The notes: generated from the letters alone by a model not told the origin. A DNA stretch of 64,000 bases from an uncultured bacterium (GCA_943788935.1 CALSSE010000005.1:336298-400297), one strand, 5' to 3'. Shown: positions 47,046 through 57,050, counted from the stretch's first letter. Translations and numbers: made by a program.

Positions 47046-48815
47046 ATGAAGGGAAGCGAGCCAAACCAAGACCTCCTTAAGGAATTTGAACCGGTTGAGC
47101 TTGAGCGTCTAGACGACTCTACTCAAACCCTCATTCACTCTGCACGGAGCGTCTTTAATGAGCTCAGTCGCTTAATAAAGAGCATTACTCTTTATGGAGC
47201 AGAACATCAGAGTAGCCTCAATTTTAGGGCTCGGTTCTTTGAGGTGATGACCCAAGCGCTCTCTCGAGGTGATGATCTTTATGTAGAAGTGCAGACCTAT
47301 GCTTTAATCATCGCAGATCAAGTCATCTACGAAGATCCCAAAGTAGAAGGAAATTTCATTTATCGTTTCTACACAGATGGGATCAGAGCGCTACGATTTA
47401 AGTTGGGGATCACTTCAGGAGAGATCGACCAATTACTTAATATTTTTCTCCTTGACTGGTCTGCTCCTGCCCTCTTCGAAGATGACGCGGTGACAATGCT
47501 ATGGTCACAAAGGTTTGAGCACATCTTTTATGAGGTCGCTACTAGGTACGATGAAGATACACAAGAAGCAGAAGAGCATCTCTTTAACTTCACTGATGAG
47601 CTCAACCGTCTCTCAGATTACTGCCGGACCGCAACCGATTATGTCGAGCTCTCCCCTCCTCGACTTCATCTAGACTCCACACAGAGCGAGAGACTAAAGC
47701 AGCTCGAACAGATGAGTAAACGAGAGCTGCTAGAGAAGCTCATTAGCCTAACTCATGAAACGCAGAGTGACTATTCGCAAATAGGTGGCGTAGATCGCTT
47801 TGTCCAATTGCTAGAACAGCTCGCTCAACTCTTCGCTCAAACCGGAGAGGTGGGAGAATTAGAACGCCTCATCCGTCAATCCTTCTTTGTGGCTAACCAG
47901 CGACAACGCGAACAGTTAATTGAGCGTTGGGCTGTCCCTATATTTATGCAACATGTTATGCAGCCATTGAGCAGTACTGACCACCCATTTGTTCTCTCTT
48001 CCCTATCTTGCATACAGCTATTAGGGAGCGCCGCTGCCCCCTATGTTGCCAAAGCGATTGGTCAGAGCGCTGAGGCACATCTCGATGCTCTCACTCGGAT
48101 GTTAACCCCCTACCTTGAGGACCATGTGGTAGAGCTATGTCGCGTGGTGAGGACTTCCGACTTTCTTCATAATAAACGACTCCTCCCCATTGTCTATTCG
48201 AGCTCCAATGACCCTCTATGCCTTAAAGTGTTTCAGACAGGTTGGCGCCATGAAGATCAAGGTGTTCGATACGAGATTCTTCTTGGACTACCCGAGCGTT
48301 TATACCACTCTCCTCAGCTCTCTGTCGCGCTTATGGAGGGTCTCCAAGATAGTTACTCTAAAATACGAACCCTCTCCTGCTACCGACTCAGTAAGCTAAG
48401 AGATCATGAAGCGCGGGATAGATTAAAAGTCCACTTAGATCAGGACGCCAAGTCTTTAACACTCGTCGATCTGCGCAAGCTCTACGCCGCTCTAGCGATC
48501 ATGGGTGAATCTAGCGAGTTTTTCATTCAGCGTTGGGCTCAGAGCAGCGGAGGGCTAAAGTTGAGCACTCTCACTGGGAGAGGTAAAGATGAAGCTCACA
48601 GTCTGCTTATAGGGCTCTCACTCTCCGGTGAGAATCAAGAGATCAGATCTCTACTCACGAAAGAGGCGTCACGAAAATTTGGAGGCAGCGCGATCTCTGA
48701 AGCTGCTCGCTGGGGTCTCGGCTATCTAGACGCTACTCTAAACGCTAAAGACCAACTAGTCTATGAGCTCTTCTTCAGAGGCCAACTGACCACTCTTAAG
48801 CGAGGTCAATCATGA
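47046..48815 (+). CDS. HEAT-like helical repeat protein, unknown function
   Basis: A cytosolic protein of 589 residues with no signal or membrane segment. The N-terminal module (about residues 30-140) contains LIKSITLYGAEHQSS, YALIIADQVIYED and GIRALRFKLGITSGEID, a pattern I associate with N-terminal modules of HEAT-repeat and HD-GYP proteins in delta-proteobacteria. The middle and C-terminal parts are helical pairs resembling HEAT/ARM units (YEILLGLPERLYHSP, SYSKIRTLSCYRLSKLRDHE). It overlaps the next gene by four bases (ATGA), so they are translationally coupled. Probably a scaffold or partner in signalling; that is an inference. Confidence 0.72.
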   Translation: MKGSEPNQDLLKEFEPVELERLDDSTQTLIHSARSVFNELSRLIKSITLYGAEHQSSLNFRARFFEVMTQALSRGDDLYVEVQTYALIIADQVIYEDPKVEGNFIYRFYTDGIRALRFKLGITSGEIDQLLNIFLLDWSAPALFEDDAVTMLWSQRFEHIFYEVATRYDEDTQEAEEHLFNFTDELNRLSDYCRTATDYVELSPPRLHLDSTQSERLKQLEQMSKRELLEKLISLTHETQSDYSQIGGVDRFVQLLEQLAQLFAQTGEVGELERLIRQSFFVANQRQREQLIERWAVPIFMQHVMQPLSSTDHPFVLSSLSCIQLLGSAAAPYVAKAIGQSAEAHLDALTRMLTPYLEDHVVELCRVVRTSDFLHNKRLLPIVYSSSNDPLCLKVFQTGWRHEDQGVRYEILLGLPERLYHSPQLSVALMEGLQDSYSKIRTLSCYRLSKLRDHEARDRLKVHLDQDAKSLTLVDLRKLYAALAIMGESSEFFIQRWAQSSGGLKLSTLTGRGKDEAHSLLIGLSLSGENQEIRSLLTKEASRKFGGSAISEAARWGLGYLDATLNAKDQLVYELFFRGQLTTLKRGQS

Positions 48816-50359
48816 GTGACAGACTACAGACTGAAGATCAGATCCGCTCTGTCGCCGATCGACTGAATGTCTTTCAAGATCTAGAGAGTAAACAGGAGAG
48901 CTTTGATCAACTCTCAAGAGACCTCACCAACAATCTTTTTATCCTCTTAAGATCCGCCGGTCTTTATGACCTAGAGAATCAAGCGCTTGATCAGCCTTTT
49001 GAGTCTCTCTTGAATAGTATTAGCGGCCTGTATGAGATCTTAAAAACTCATATCTCTATTCGAATGAATGACGGTAACTTCTTTGTCAGCCGTAGGCTCG
49101 TCAAACTAGACTTCTCAACTTATCAAAACGCTAGATATCTAATCAAAATCTTTGATTTCTTAGACATTAATGAGCTCAGCTTTGACCCCGCTATTTCCAG
49201 AGGCGATCTAAAGCAACTTCTCACCGGCTTTGTGAGAGTTGTCAAAGAGAAAAAGAATAACTTTAAAGACTTAAAGATCCCTCATATCGAGTCTCGCAAA
49301 CTCAAAGTTGGTGAGGTCCACCCACTTTTAAAAGCGAAGAATGGATCTGAGGCAATCGCCTCTTGGTATGCGACCGCTTGTTTTGTGACTCAAAACTTCT
49401 ATAAAGATACCCATGAAGGTCGGTCGCCACAACACTCTCTGCTCAAGAGAACCGTCTTAGACTTAATCGAATTCCCCTCTCGTCAGCAGCCCCTCCTCAG
49501 TCGGCTAGATCTCCTCGCCGAGAATTCGAGTCGGGGAGAAATACTATTTATTCACTCAGTAGAAGCTGCGGGGATCACCGCCCTCATCTCCGATACACTT
49601 GCGCTCTCACCAGAGCTTAAACTCGCCCTAGCTACCGCAGCTCTTCAGCTCTTTCAAGGATGGTCACTCCTCGAGGATAACCAAATCGCGTATAATGATC
49701 CTAAGGCACTTCATAAAGTCTTTACTGCTCTCGAATCTCCCCGTGATACGCTCACCGAGGTTCGTAATCATATCGTGCGGTCTCTCCTTGAGCTCGGTGG
49801 GGTGAGCGAATCAGTCATTCATCGAATCATTGTCACCTTTGAAGCCCAAAGAGGTCGAGAGAGTCAATGGTCAAGTAGCAGTGATCATCAAGTCTATGCT
49901 CGACCCTCTAGAGCGATAAAGAACTCTACCCTTTATCGTAATGGACTGACCAGGAGCTTCCTCACCGATATCGTATATGGGGCCCACCTCTATTGCTTTC
50001 TTAGGCGTCAACATACCGTCACCGACACTTGGGTTGCTTTCAAAAAAGCCAACTTAGCCTCAGAGGTTGTCGATGTCTTCTACCAATCAATCGGCGCCTA
50101 TCCTTATGGTACTCGTGTCGAGCTGAATAATGGAAAACAGGCGATCATAACCCAATGTGCTGGTGACATTGTCGAGGGAATAGCGATTATCAAAGGAGGA
50201 GGTCATCCACTCAAGGCACATGTGGAAGATCGTATGGAGCTTCGCAGCACCTCTCCCATAAAAGTAGAGCATATTATCGATGACGCTGATCATCATTTAT
50301 TAAACAGGGAGACAGCGAGAGCCCTACTCTTCTCTCGTCTCTCTACTGAGAAGGTGTAG
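48812..50359 (+). CDS. Degenerate HD-GYP-like protein
   Basis: A 515-residue cytosolic protein. The N-terminal half repeats the module of the preceding gene (LFILLRSAGLYDLENQAL, NDGNFFVSRRLVKLD, LDINELSFDPAISRGDLKQLL). The region around residues 245-360 follows HD-GYP layout, with HSVEAAGITALISD keeping one His (248), but the place of HDIG reads LFQGW and the HHExxxGxGYP block is QRGRESQW. The C-terminal YPYGTRVELNNGKQAIITQ (about residue 430) is the usual extension after HD-GYP domains. The metal site is therefore lost, and a regulatory or binding role is more likely than c-di-GMP hydrolysis. Confidence 0.7.
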   Translation: MSDRLQTEDQIRSVADRLNVFQDLESKQESFDQLSRDLTNNLFILLRSAGLYDLENQALDQPFESLLNSISGLYEILKTHISIRMNDGNFFVSRRLVKLDFSTYQNARYLIKIFDFLDINELSFDPAISRGDLKQLLTGFVRVVKEKKNNFKDLKIPHIESRKLKVGEVHPLLKAKNGSEAIASWYATACFVTQNFYKDTHEGRSPQHSLLKRTVLDLIEFPSRQQPLLSRLDLLAENSSRGEILFIHSVEAAGITALISDTLALSPELKLALATAALQLFQGWSLLEDNQIAYNDPKALHKVFTALESPRDTLTEVRNHIVRSLLELGGVSESVIHRIIVTFEAQRGRESQWSSSSDHQVYARPSRAIKNSTLYRNGLTRSFLTDIVYGAHLYCFLRRQHTVTDTWVAFKKANLASEVVDVFYQSIGAYPYGTRVELNNGKQAIITQCAGDIVEGIAIIKGGGHPLKAHVEDRMELRSTSPIKVEHIIDDADHHLLNRETARALLFSRLSTEKV

Positions 50360-50364
50360 GGCAT

Positions 50365-51198
50365 ATGAGCGACCTGTCTAAATCATTTGATCTCACCCCA
50401 GGTACCTCTATCGCGAGAGCAACGGATGAGAAGCTACTACGCTTATTGAATATGAGCGACCTTATCGAACGCTCACTTCACCCTCTTCACCAAAGATATT
50501 GGAGAGAGCTTGGTCGGAGCTCTGTTCATCGAGAGCTCTCTCCAAGCAGTTCTTCAATCCACACCCAGGATGCAGTTCCATCTATCACGGCAGGAGATGC
50601 CTCTACGCAATCATCCGCAACTCCTCAAAAGGGTCTTGTATCGAGTTCTGCATCGAGTCCTGCATCGATCTGGAATCGAGAAGGATTTACTCCTCTCCCC
50701 TATTCTCCTCAAGACATTGATCAGAGGGGGTCCACTTCTGATAAACCTCTTTTGCACCGGTCAAACTCTTTACAAATAGAGAACTCAACCGTAGTGGGTC
50801 AAGCACATGAAGAGATCTTTGTTCCTATCGCTGAGAAGCTCTTACAGACCGAAGATGAATCACTGAATATCAGCCGAGAAGAGCCTGACTCTTCCGTCCC
50901 CCAGGCGCTTGATGACCTTTACAATGAGCTACCCGTCTACCCACGAGCCTCTGTGTTGAGTACATCGATCGATCAAGATGACGATGATGATACAGATCTC
51001 AATGTCCCCGCTCTCTCTCTACGGATCACACCACCGCCCTTTGATCCTGAACTACATGCTGCGATCGCACCTGCTCCTCTCGAGACTAAACAATCGTCAT
51101 CGGTCTCCAAAATAGTATTCGTCTCTCTGTTATGTTTGCTCATCGGAGGCTTCATCGCTTATGCATTTTTGTACGATCTCGCCGAGTTCATGAGGTAA
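50365..51198 (+). CDS. Tail-anchored membrane protein, unknown function
   Basis: A 277-residue protein whose first 240 residues are polar, rich in Ser and acidic residues, and probably disordered. One hydrophobic segment close to the C-terminus (about residues 248-268, IVFVSLLCLLIGGFIAYAFL) is followed by a short tail, which suggests tail anchoring with a cytosolic N-terminus. No family is recognised. It starts five bases after the degenerate HD-GYP gene and shares an operon with the two upstream genes, so it may recruit them to the membrane. Confidence 0.6.
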   Translation: MSDLSKSFDLTPGTSIARATDEKLLRLLNMSDLIERSLHPLHQRYWRELGRSSVHRELSPSSSSIHTQDAVPSITAGDASTQSSATPQKGLVSSSASSPASIWNREGFTPLPYSPQDIDQRGSTSDKPLLHRSNSLQIENSTVVGQAHEEIFVPIAEKLLQTEDESLNISREEPDSSVPQALDDLYNELPVYPRASVLSTSIDQDDDDDTDLNVPALSLRITPPPFDPELHAAIAPAPLETKQSSSVSKIVFVSLLCLLIGGFIAYAFLYDLAEFMR

Positions 51199-51365
51199 TA
51201 AGTCGCTATAGAGGTTTATAGAGTTTGCGCGAATCTTTCTTTACACTCTCTTTTACCGTTCTATACATTAGAGTGCTTCAATGACAACTGTTGATTTACT
51301 CTTAGATGAGACTTATCCATTAAAAACATTTTTTAGATACAATATTAAATAGATAGGCAATCTCT

Positions 51366-52847
51366 ATGGTTTCTTTTCAATATTCCCCTCGCCTCATTCT
51401 TAGTCTATCGCTGATCTTAGCGCTCTCGCTATATCTCGCTGCTTGTGATGATGATTCACCTTCTGGAAATACTGGTGACACTTCTGGCGAAGCCGCTGGC
51501 GAAACCGCTGGCGAGACCGCTGGCGAAGCCGCTGGCGAGACCGCTGGCGAAGTCGCTGGCGAGACCGCTGGCGAAGTCGCTGGCGAGACCGCTGGCGAGA
51601 CCGCTGGCGAGACCGCTGGTGAGACCGCTGGTGAGACCGCTGGTGAGACCGCTGGCGAAGCCGCTGGCGAAGCCGCTGGTGAGATGACAGAGCCACTCTG
51701 TCGCGGAGGTCAAGGATATGGTTTTATTGAGGACTTCTCCACGATTGAGTTAACAGGCGTCGCTCCCTTTACCGCCGCCCAAATGGTTAAGCTCGATGAG
51801 GGTGGTTGGCTGATCGGTTACCTCAGCGGTATAGATGAGTCACCTAATGACATCAACCATCTACAGGTACTTAAGCTCGATGAACAGCTACAGCCCCAAG
51901 GGGATGCCATACTCTTTGGACGAGCCAAAGGAGGTCAGTTCAAACTGCACGCAACCTCTGCAGGAGCAGTTCTTTTATGGGTTAATCAACGTAATAACCT
52001 ACAAACAAATGAAGGGGTTTATGTCCAATCTCTAGACGGTGATGGAGCTCCAATGGGTGATGTACTTACCGTGAATCAGAGCTATGATGTTCGCTCTATT
52101 AACACCGCTTGGGCAGATGGTTTTGGAGGGATCTTAGTTCTCAGCGAACCACAAAAGATATCAGCGCTCCTCTTCAATCAAGCCGGTCTAGCCTCCGCTC
52201 CTACCATCCTCTCTGAAGCCGAGAGCCGATCTCCTTCGGCGGTCTTCACTGGCGGAGGATGGAGCGTCGCTTGGCTCACTAGAGCATCCCCTGACAGCAG
52301 GGAGTATGATATTTCTATCGCTTCACTCAATGATCAAGGGGAACAGCTCCTAGAGACCGTGACTATTAATGAAGCTAGAGCGAGCGGCAAACTGGGTCTC
52401 GCCTATGGGAACGGGATCTATTCTATCGCTTGGGGTTTCCCTGACCCTACAACACTCGACCCAGTCCCTCGACAGATCATCGGAATGCGTCTCCTCGATG
52501 AGACTCTCAATGAGATCGGGCGATTCTTTGTCATGGATGGATTGACTGATCTCAGCTTACATCAAGTTTCCTGGATCCCTCCTAGCCTCTTTGGGATCAC
52601 TTGGTCTCAATCTCCATTAGGTGGAGAAGGCTCTATTATGGGGATCAGCCGCATCAACCAATTAGGTCAAGTTCTCCCTTCTGTACAGATCGATGGTAAT
52701 GAGACACTCTATACCGAGGTTGGAGTCACCGGTAACGCCTCATCGATGAGAGTCGTCTTTACCGCTGATCAAGATCCTCAGCCAACCGGACTCTTCTCGA
52801 CTGATACCCAAATCATGACTGGACCTGTTGGTCCATGTGAAGAATAA
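51366..52847 (+). CDS. Lipoprotein with AGET repeats and propeller-like domain
   Basis: A lipoprotein signal ends at LAAC (Cys27). A linker of sixteen AGE-type tetrapeptides spans about residues 43-106. The remaining 390 residues contain repeated blocks such as GGWLIGYLSG, GGILVLSEP, GGWSVAWLTR and NGIYSIAWGF, which look like blades of a beta-propeller; the family is not recognised. Cysteines occur near the start and end of this domain (LCRGGQ, GPCEE). glmS starts 11 bases downstream, so the two may share a transcript despite unrelated roles. Confidence 0.78.
   Translation: MVSFQYSPRLILSLSLILALSLYLAACDDDSPSGNTGDTSGEAAGETAGETAGEAAGETAGEVAGETAGEVAGETAGETAGETAGETAGETAGETAGEAAGEAAGEMTEPLCRGGQGYGFIEDFSTIELTGVAPFTAAQMVKLDEGGWLIGYLSGIDESPNDINHLQVLKLDEQLQPQGDAILFGRAKGGQFKLHATSAGAVLLWVNQRNNLQTNEGVYVQSLDGDGAPMGDVLTVNQSYDVRSINTAWADGFGGILVLSEPQKISALLFNQAGLASAPTILSEAESRSPSAVFTGGGWSVAWLTRASPDSREYDISIASLNDQGEQLLETVTINEARASGKLGLAYGNGIYSIAWGFPDPTTLDPVPRQIIGMRLLDETLNEIGRFFVMDGLTDLSLHQVSWIPPSLFGITWSQSPLGGEGSIMGISRINQLGQVLPSVQIDGNETLYTEVGVTGNASSMRVVFTADQDPQPTGLFSTDTQIMTGPVGPCEE
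51492..51683 (+). repeat. 12-bp tandem repeat, sixteen copies, coding AGE-type tetrapeptides
   Basis: 192 bases of 12-base units encode AAGE, TAGE or VAGE sixteen times. Variation is limited to one base in the first codon and third-base changes. Confidence 0.95.
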
Positions 52848-52858
52848 GGAGTCTATCT

Positions 52859-54715
52859 ATGTGTGGGATTGTTGGGTATGTGGGAGACCATGAGGCTTCT
52901 GAAGTCTTGATTAGTGGTCTCTCTAAACTTGAGTACCGTGGCTATGACTCTGCCGGGATCGCTGTTATGAAGAGTGGTGATCACTCGACTGCCTTGCCTC
53001 AGCTACAAGTCCGAAGATCAGTCGGTAAGCTGAGATCTCTCAGCGCTAGATTACAGCGAGAGCCTGTAAGAGGTAATTTAGGGATCGGTCACACTCGCTG
53101 GGCAACTCATGGAAGACCCTCTGAAGAGAACGCCCATCCTCATACTGTTGGCTCGGTCACCGTGGTTCATAATGGAATTATAGAGAATCATCTCGAGCTC
53201 AAGTCTTCGCTCGCTGAGCGAGGAGTCAGCTTCAGCTCTGAGACTGACACTGAAGTCTTCAGTCATCTCGTCGCTGAGCGCCTCGATCCTGATCATCCTC
53301 AAGGTCTGCTAGCCGCTTGTCAATCAGCGTTGAGGGAGGTTAAAGGCAGCTATGCTTTTGTCGTGATCTCTTCTCACTTCCCTGACCAAATCTTCGCCGC
53401 CCGACAAGGTAGTCCTATGGTCGTAGGGATAGGGCAAGATGAATCCTTTATCGCGAGTGACGTCTCTGCGCTCCTCAGCTATACTCGAGAGGTCATCTTC
53501 CTAGAAGAGGGCGATCGTGTCTTGCTAAAACGTGGCCAAGTAGAGGTCTTTGATGCGGAGGGGATCCAGCGAGAGCGCGCGGTTAAGCGAGTGACCTGGA
53601 GCCCCGCTCAAGCTGAAAAGGGTGGCTATAAACACTTCATGCTAAAAGAGATCTACGAACAACCACGAGCGATCATTGATACCTGTGCGAGTCGACTGCT
53701 CGTATCAAGTGGTGAAGTCGCCTTGAATGAGCTGACATTAAATGCGGAGAGATTAAATGAGATCAATCGGATCTATATCTGCGCTTGTGGTACCGCTTGG
53801 CACGCAGGACAGGTCGGTAAACGTGAACTCGAGAATCGCCTGCGAATACCCGTTGAAGTCGATCTAGCGAGTGAGTTTAGATATCGAGACCCCGTCGTTG
53901 ATCAGAATACGCTTATGATCGTGGTCAGCCAATCTGGTGAAACCGCCGACACCTATGCGGCGCTCTTGGAAGCTAAACGTCGCGGCGCATATACGATGAG
54001 CATCTGTAACGTGATGGAGAGCAGCATCGCCCGCGCTTGTGATGATGTAATCTATACTCACGCAGGTCCCGAGATTAGTGTGGCCAGCACCAAAGCTTTC
54101 TCTACACAAGTAGTCGCGCTCAAACTGCTCGCTCTGTACCTTGGTCGAATGCTTAATCGCGTAAGCCCTGAAGCCGCTCAAGCAGAGGTAGCAGCGATCG
54201 CTAAGCTACCTCGACTCCTCGAGGACTTCCTTAAGAGTCGAGAGGCTGTACGAGAAGTCGCTCGAGGATTAGTCAACTCTCGACATTGCCTCTATCTTGG
54301 TCGTGGTGTTCAGCATCCGATCGCCTTAGAGGGAGCGCTTAAACTCAAAGAGATCAGCTATATTCACGCTGAAGGTTATGCCGCTGGAGAGATGAAGCAT
54401 GGCCCTATCGCTCTCATCGATGAAGAGATGCCTGTCGTTGTCCTCTGTCCTCAAGACAGTCATTATGAGAAGACTCTCTCTAACCTCCAAGAGGTTAGAG
54501 CGCGTGGGGGACGGGTCATCGCCATCGCCACTCATGGAGACTCCGAGATCATCGCCCAATCCGATGAACAGATCTGGATCCCTTCTGCACCAGAGACACT
54601 CTTATCTCTCTTGACGACGCTCCCTCTGCAGCTCCTCGCCTATGATGTCGCCGATCTCAAGGGGACTGATGTAGATCAGCCCCGAAACCTCGCTAAGAGC
54701 GTCACGGTAGAGTAA
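52859..54715 (+). CDS. glmS: Glutamine--fructose-6-phosphate aminotransferase (isomerizing)
   Basis: Makes glucosamine-6-phosphate from fructose-6-phosphate and glutamine, the entry to UDP-GlcNAc, peptidoglycan and LPS. The mature N-terminus is MCGIVGYVG with the catalytic Cys next to Met. KLEYRGYDSAGIA, GIGHTRWATHGRPSEENAHP and the two SIS domains (SQSGETADTYAALL, EISVASTKAFSTQV) follow, with EGYAAGEMKHGPIALI and the closing LAKSVTVE. 618 residues, normal length. AAGGAG precedes the ATG. No ribozyme-like leader is visible in the short upstream gap. Confidence 0.98.
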   Translation: MCGIVGYVGDHEASEVLISGLSKLEYRGYDSAGIAVMKSGDHSTALPQLQVRRSVGKLRSLSARLQREPVRGNLGIGHTRWATHGRPSEENAHPHTVGSVTVVHNGIIENHLELKSSLAERGVSFSSETDTEVFSHLVAERLDPDHPQGLLAACQSALREVKGSYAFVVISSHFPDQIFAARQGSPMVVGIGQDESFIASDVSALLSYTREVIFLEEGDRVLLKRGQVEVFDAEGIQRERAVKRVTWSPAQAEKGGYKHFMLKEIYEQPRAIIDTCASRLLVSSGEVALNELTLNAERLNEINRIYICACGTAWHAGQVGKRELENRLRIPVEVDLASEFRYRDPVVDQNTLMIVVSQSGETADTYAALLEAKRRGAYTMSICNVMESSIARACDDVIYTHAGPEISVASTKAFSTQVVALKLLALYLGRMLNRVSPEAAQAEVAAIAKLPRLLEDFLKSREAVREVARGLVNSRHCLYLGRGVQHPIALEGALKLKEISYIHAEGYAAGEMKHGPIALIDEEMPVVVLCPQDSHYEKTLSNLQEVRARGGRVIAIATHGDSEIIAQSDEQIWIPSAPETLLSLLTTLPLQLLAYDVADLKGTDVDQPRNLAKSVTVE

Positions 54716-54717
54716 GT

Positions 54718-57048
54718 ATGGGTAATAGTGATGCCCCCCCTATCGCTCCCTCTCTAATCTCTAGTCTTAATCAAGAGCAGCGTGCCGCCGTACTTCACGG
54801 TCGAGGACCTGCTCTAATCCTCGCTGGAGCGGGTAGCGGCAAGACACGTGTGCTCACTCATCGGATTGCAGGTCTCATCTCCGTAGGAGTCCCTGCTCAT
54901 CAAATTCTCGCTCTCACCTTTACCAATAAAGCGGCGCGAGAGATGCGCGAGAGGGTTAATACTCTCTTACAGGGGGGTGGGTTCACGACCCAAGGTCAAG
55001 TTACCTTAAAGACCTTTCATGCCTTTGGAGCGAGCTTCTTGAGACAGCACGCTGACTTCTTAGGGCGAAGTGACCAGTTTGTCATCTATGATCGTGATGA
55101 CCAAATGAAGCTCGTCAAAGAGGTACTCAAGCAGCAAAAAGTAGAACTCGATCGGGAAGGGTTTCTTGACCTCATCTCCGCCTTCGATACCGCCAAACAA
55201 CTAGGGGAGAACGCCGAACTCGCTCATTGTCCTCCGCTCGACAGCCGACCAGGCGTAAATGTGAGGAGACTGGGGTGGGCCTATGAAGAGGCCCTCAAGA
55301 GCGCTGATGCTTTCGACTTTGGTGATCTCATCGTCAAGCCTCTGAAGCTAATCACTGGAAATCTACTCTTAAATGAGCGTACCCACACTCGATATCCTTG
55401 GATCCTCGTCGATGAGTTTCAAGATACTAATCGCGCTCAACTCTGTCTCCTTCAGGCTCTCTGTCCTCCTCAAGGTGACCTCTTCGTTGTCGGTGATGAT
55501 GATCAATCGATCTATGCTTGGCGCGGAGCAGAGGTCTCCAATATCCTCAGTTTTGACCAACATTTCCCCGAGGCTAAGGTCTACAAACTCCAACAAAACT
55601 ATCGGAGCAAAGGGAATATACTCAGCGCCGCTAATGGAGTGATCCGGTATAACTCAGGCCGAATGGGTAAAAAGCTCTGGACTGACCAAGATGAGGGGAA
55701 CAAGATCACCCTCTTCGAGGCCCAGTCTGATTATGATGAGGCTTACTTTGTAGCGTCTCAAATCAAGTCACTCATCGAGCAAAAACGATATAAATACAAT
55801 AATATAGCCATACTCTACCGAGCGAACTCTCTCTCTCTTAACTTTGAGAACGCTTTTATGGCGACCGACTTTCAGATCCCCTATGTGATCGTCCGCGGTC
55901 GACAGTTTTTTGAACGCGCGGAGATCAAAGATGCCCTCTCCTACCTCCGGTTATTGATCAACCCTCATGACCTCATCGCCTATCAAAGAGCGATCGGGAC
56001 TGAATCAAGAGGTGTGGGGAAGACGAGTCTTGAGCGGATCGCTCGTCTCAGCGCAGAACACAATCTACATCTTTTCCAAGCAGCGGAGGAGGCCTCGCGA
56101 ACAGGTCTGATAAAGGGGAAAGCGGCCTCTGGAACCCGAGGGTTTCATCAGCTATACACCCGTGGGGCTTACCTTGATCATGACTCGCTCGCTGACCAAG
56201 CTGAAGCGCTGCTCGTTGAAGCTAAGCTCTATCACCCTGAATATCTCACCGATATGGTCGATGAGAGCCGTCGCGCGAGGAGTGAGAATCTCTCTCGGTT
56301 CATCGAGATGATCCGTGACTTTGAGGAGAAGAGCGCTGATCCCACTTGGTTCGCCTTCTTAGAGCAGGTAAAGCTAGTAAGCGAAGATGAAGAGAGTGGA
56401 GACTCTTCGTCGGGGAGAGGCGCAGTTAGCTTAATGACTGTCCACGCCGCTAAAGGTCTAGAATTTCCTGTAGTCTTCGTAGTCGGCCTTGAAGAAGATC
56501 TCTTCCCCAATGCCCGGCGCGGCGGGGGAGCGAACCTAGAAGAAGAGCGCCGACTTTTCTATGTGGCGGTCACTAGGGCTGAGCGTATCTTAGTCCTAAG
56601 TTATGCTCAAATCCGCTCTATGCATGGTCAACGCCAACCACGTATGATCAGTCGATTTATCGGTGAAGTTGACCAAAGTTTATTCGCTAAGAGCGACCGC
56701 AGCGCTCGCTCTAATAGAAGAGAGTCCCCTTCAAGCCGAAACCAAAGTGAGCTAAAGGCTTGGGCAAAGAGGCAGCAGAGCTCTCAAATACATCGAGATG
56801 ACTCCTCCTCTAGCGCTCAATCAAGCGTAACAAGATCTCGCACGCGATCTTCTTTATCCACCCCGAATACAGCAGGGAATATTCCTATCGGCGCCCGAGT
56901 CAGACATAAAACATATGGTCAAGGACAAGTGCTCAGCGTAGAACAGAAGAGTCGAGGTGAAGCTGCCAGAGTCCGTTTTGAGGCGACTGAAAAGGTTATC
57001 CTAACCTCTTTTCTCACCCTTATTGATGACCCCCACAAAGGAAGATAG
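54718..57048 (+). CDS. UvrD/PcrA-type DNA helicase (SF1A)
   Basis: A 3'-5' DNA helicase of 776 residues. Motif Q/I: LNQEQRAAV and AGAGSGKT (36-43); Ia: ALTFTNKAAREMRER; II: VDEFQDTN (near 232); III: GDDDQSIYAWRGA; IV: LQQNYRS; V: VSLMTVHAAKGLEFPVVFVVGLEE; VI: YVAVTRAERILVLSYA. The C-terminal domain GARVRHKTYGQGQVLSVE is the small Tudor-like fold that in PcrA and UvrD contacts RNA polymerase. It could act as PcrA or UvrD in repair and restart. It begins two bases after glmS and is followed two bases later by a kinase-like gene. Confidence 0.95.
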   Translation: MGNSDAPPIAPSLISSLNQEQRAAVLHGRGPALILAGAGSGKTRVLTHRIAGLISVGVPAHQILALTFTNKAAREMRERVNTLLQGGGFTTQGQVTLKTFHAFGASFLRQHADFLGRSDQFVIYDRDDQMKLVKEVLKQQKVELDREGFLDLISAFDTAKQLGENAELAHCPPLDSRPGVNVRRLGWAYEEALKSADAFDFGDLIVKPLKLITGNLLLNERTHTRYPWILVDEFQDTNRAQLCLLQALCPPQGDLFVVGDDDQSIYAWRGAEVSNILSFDQHFPEAKVYKLQQNYRSKGNILSAANGVIRYNSGRMGKKLWTDQDEGNKITLFEAQSDYDEAYFVASQIKSLIEQKRYKYNNIAILYRANSLSLNFENAFMATDFQIPYVIVRGRQFFERAEIKDALSYLRLLINPHDLIAYQRAIGTESRGVGKTSLERIARLSAEHNLHLFQAAEEASRTGLIKGKAASGTRGFHQLYTRGAYLDHDSLADQAEALLVEAKLYHPEYLTDMVDESRRARSENLSRFIEMIRDFEEKSADPTWFAFLEQVKLVSEDEESGDSSSGRGAVSLMTVHAAKGLEFPVVFVVGLEEDLFPNARRGGGANLEEERRLFYVAVTRAERILVLSYAQIRSMHGQRQPRMISRFIGEVDQSLFAKSDRSARSNRRESPSSRNQSELKAWAKRQQSSQIHRDDSSSSAQSSVTRSRTRSSLSTPNTAGNIPIGARVRHKTYGQGQVLSVEQKSRGEAARVRFEATEKVILTSFLTLIDDPHKGR

Positions 57049-57050
57049 TT

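Noticed and set aside
51400..51713. Frames on both strands across the AGET array
   Set aside because: All are repeat shadows; only the lipoprotein frame has a signal peptide and a continuing domain.
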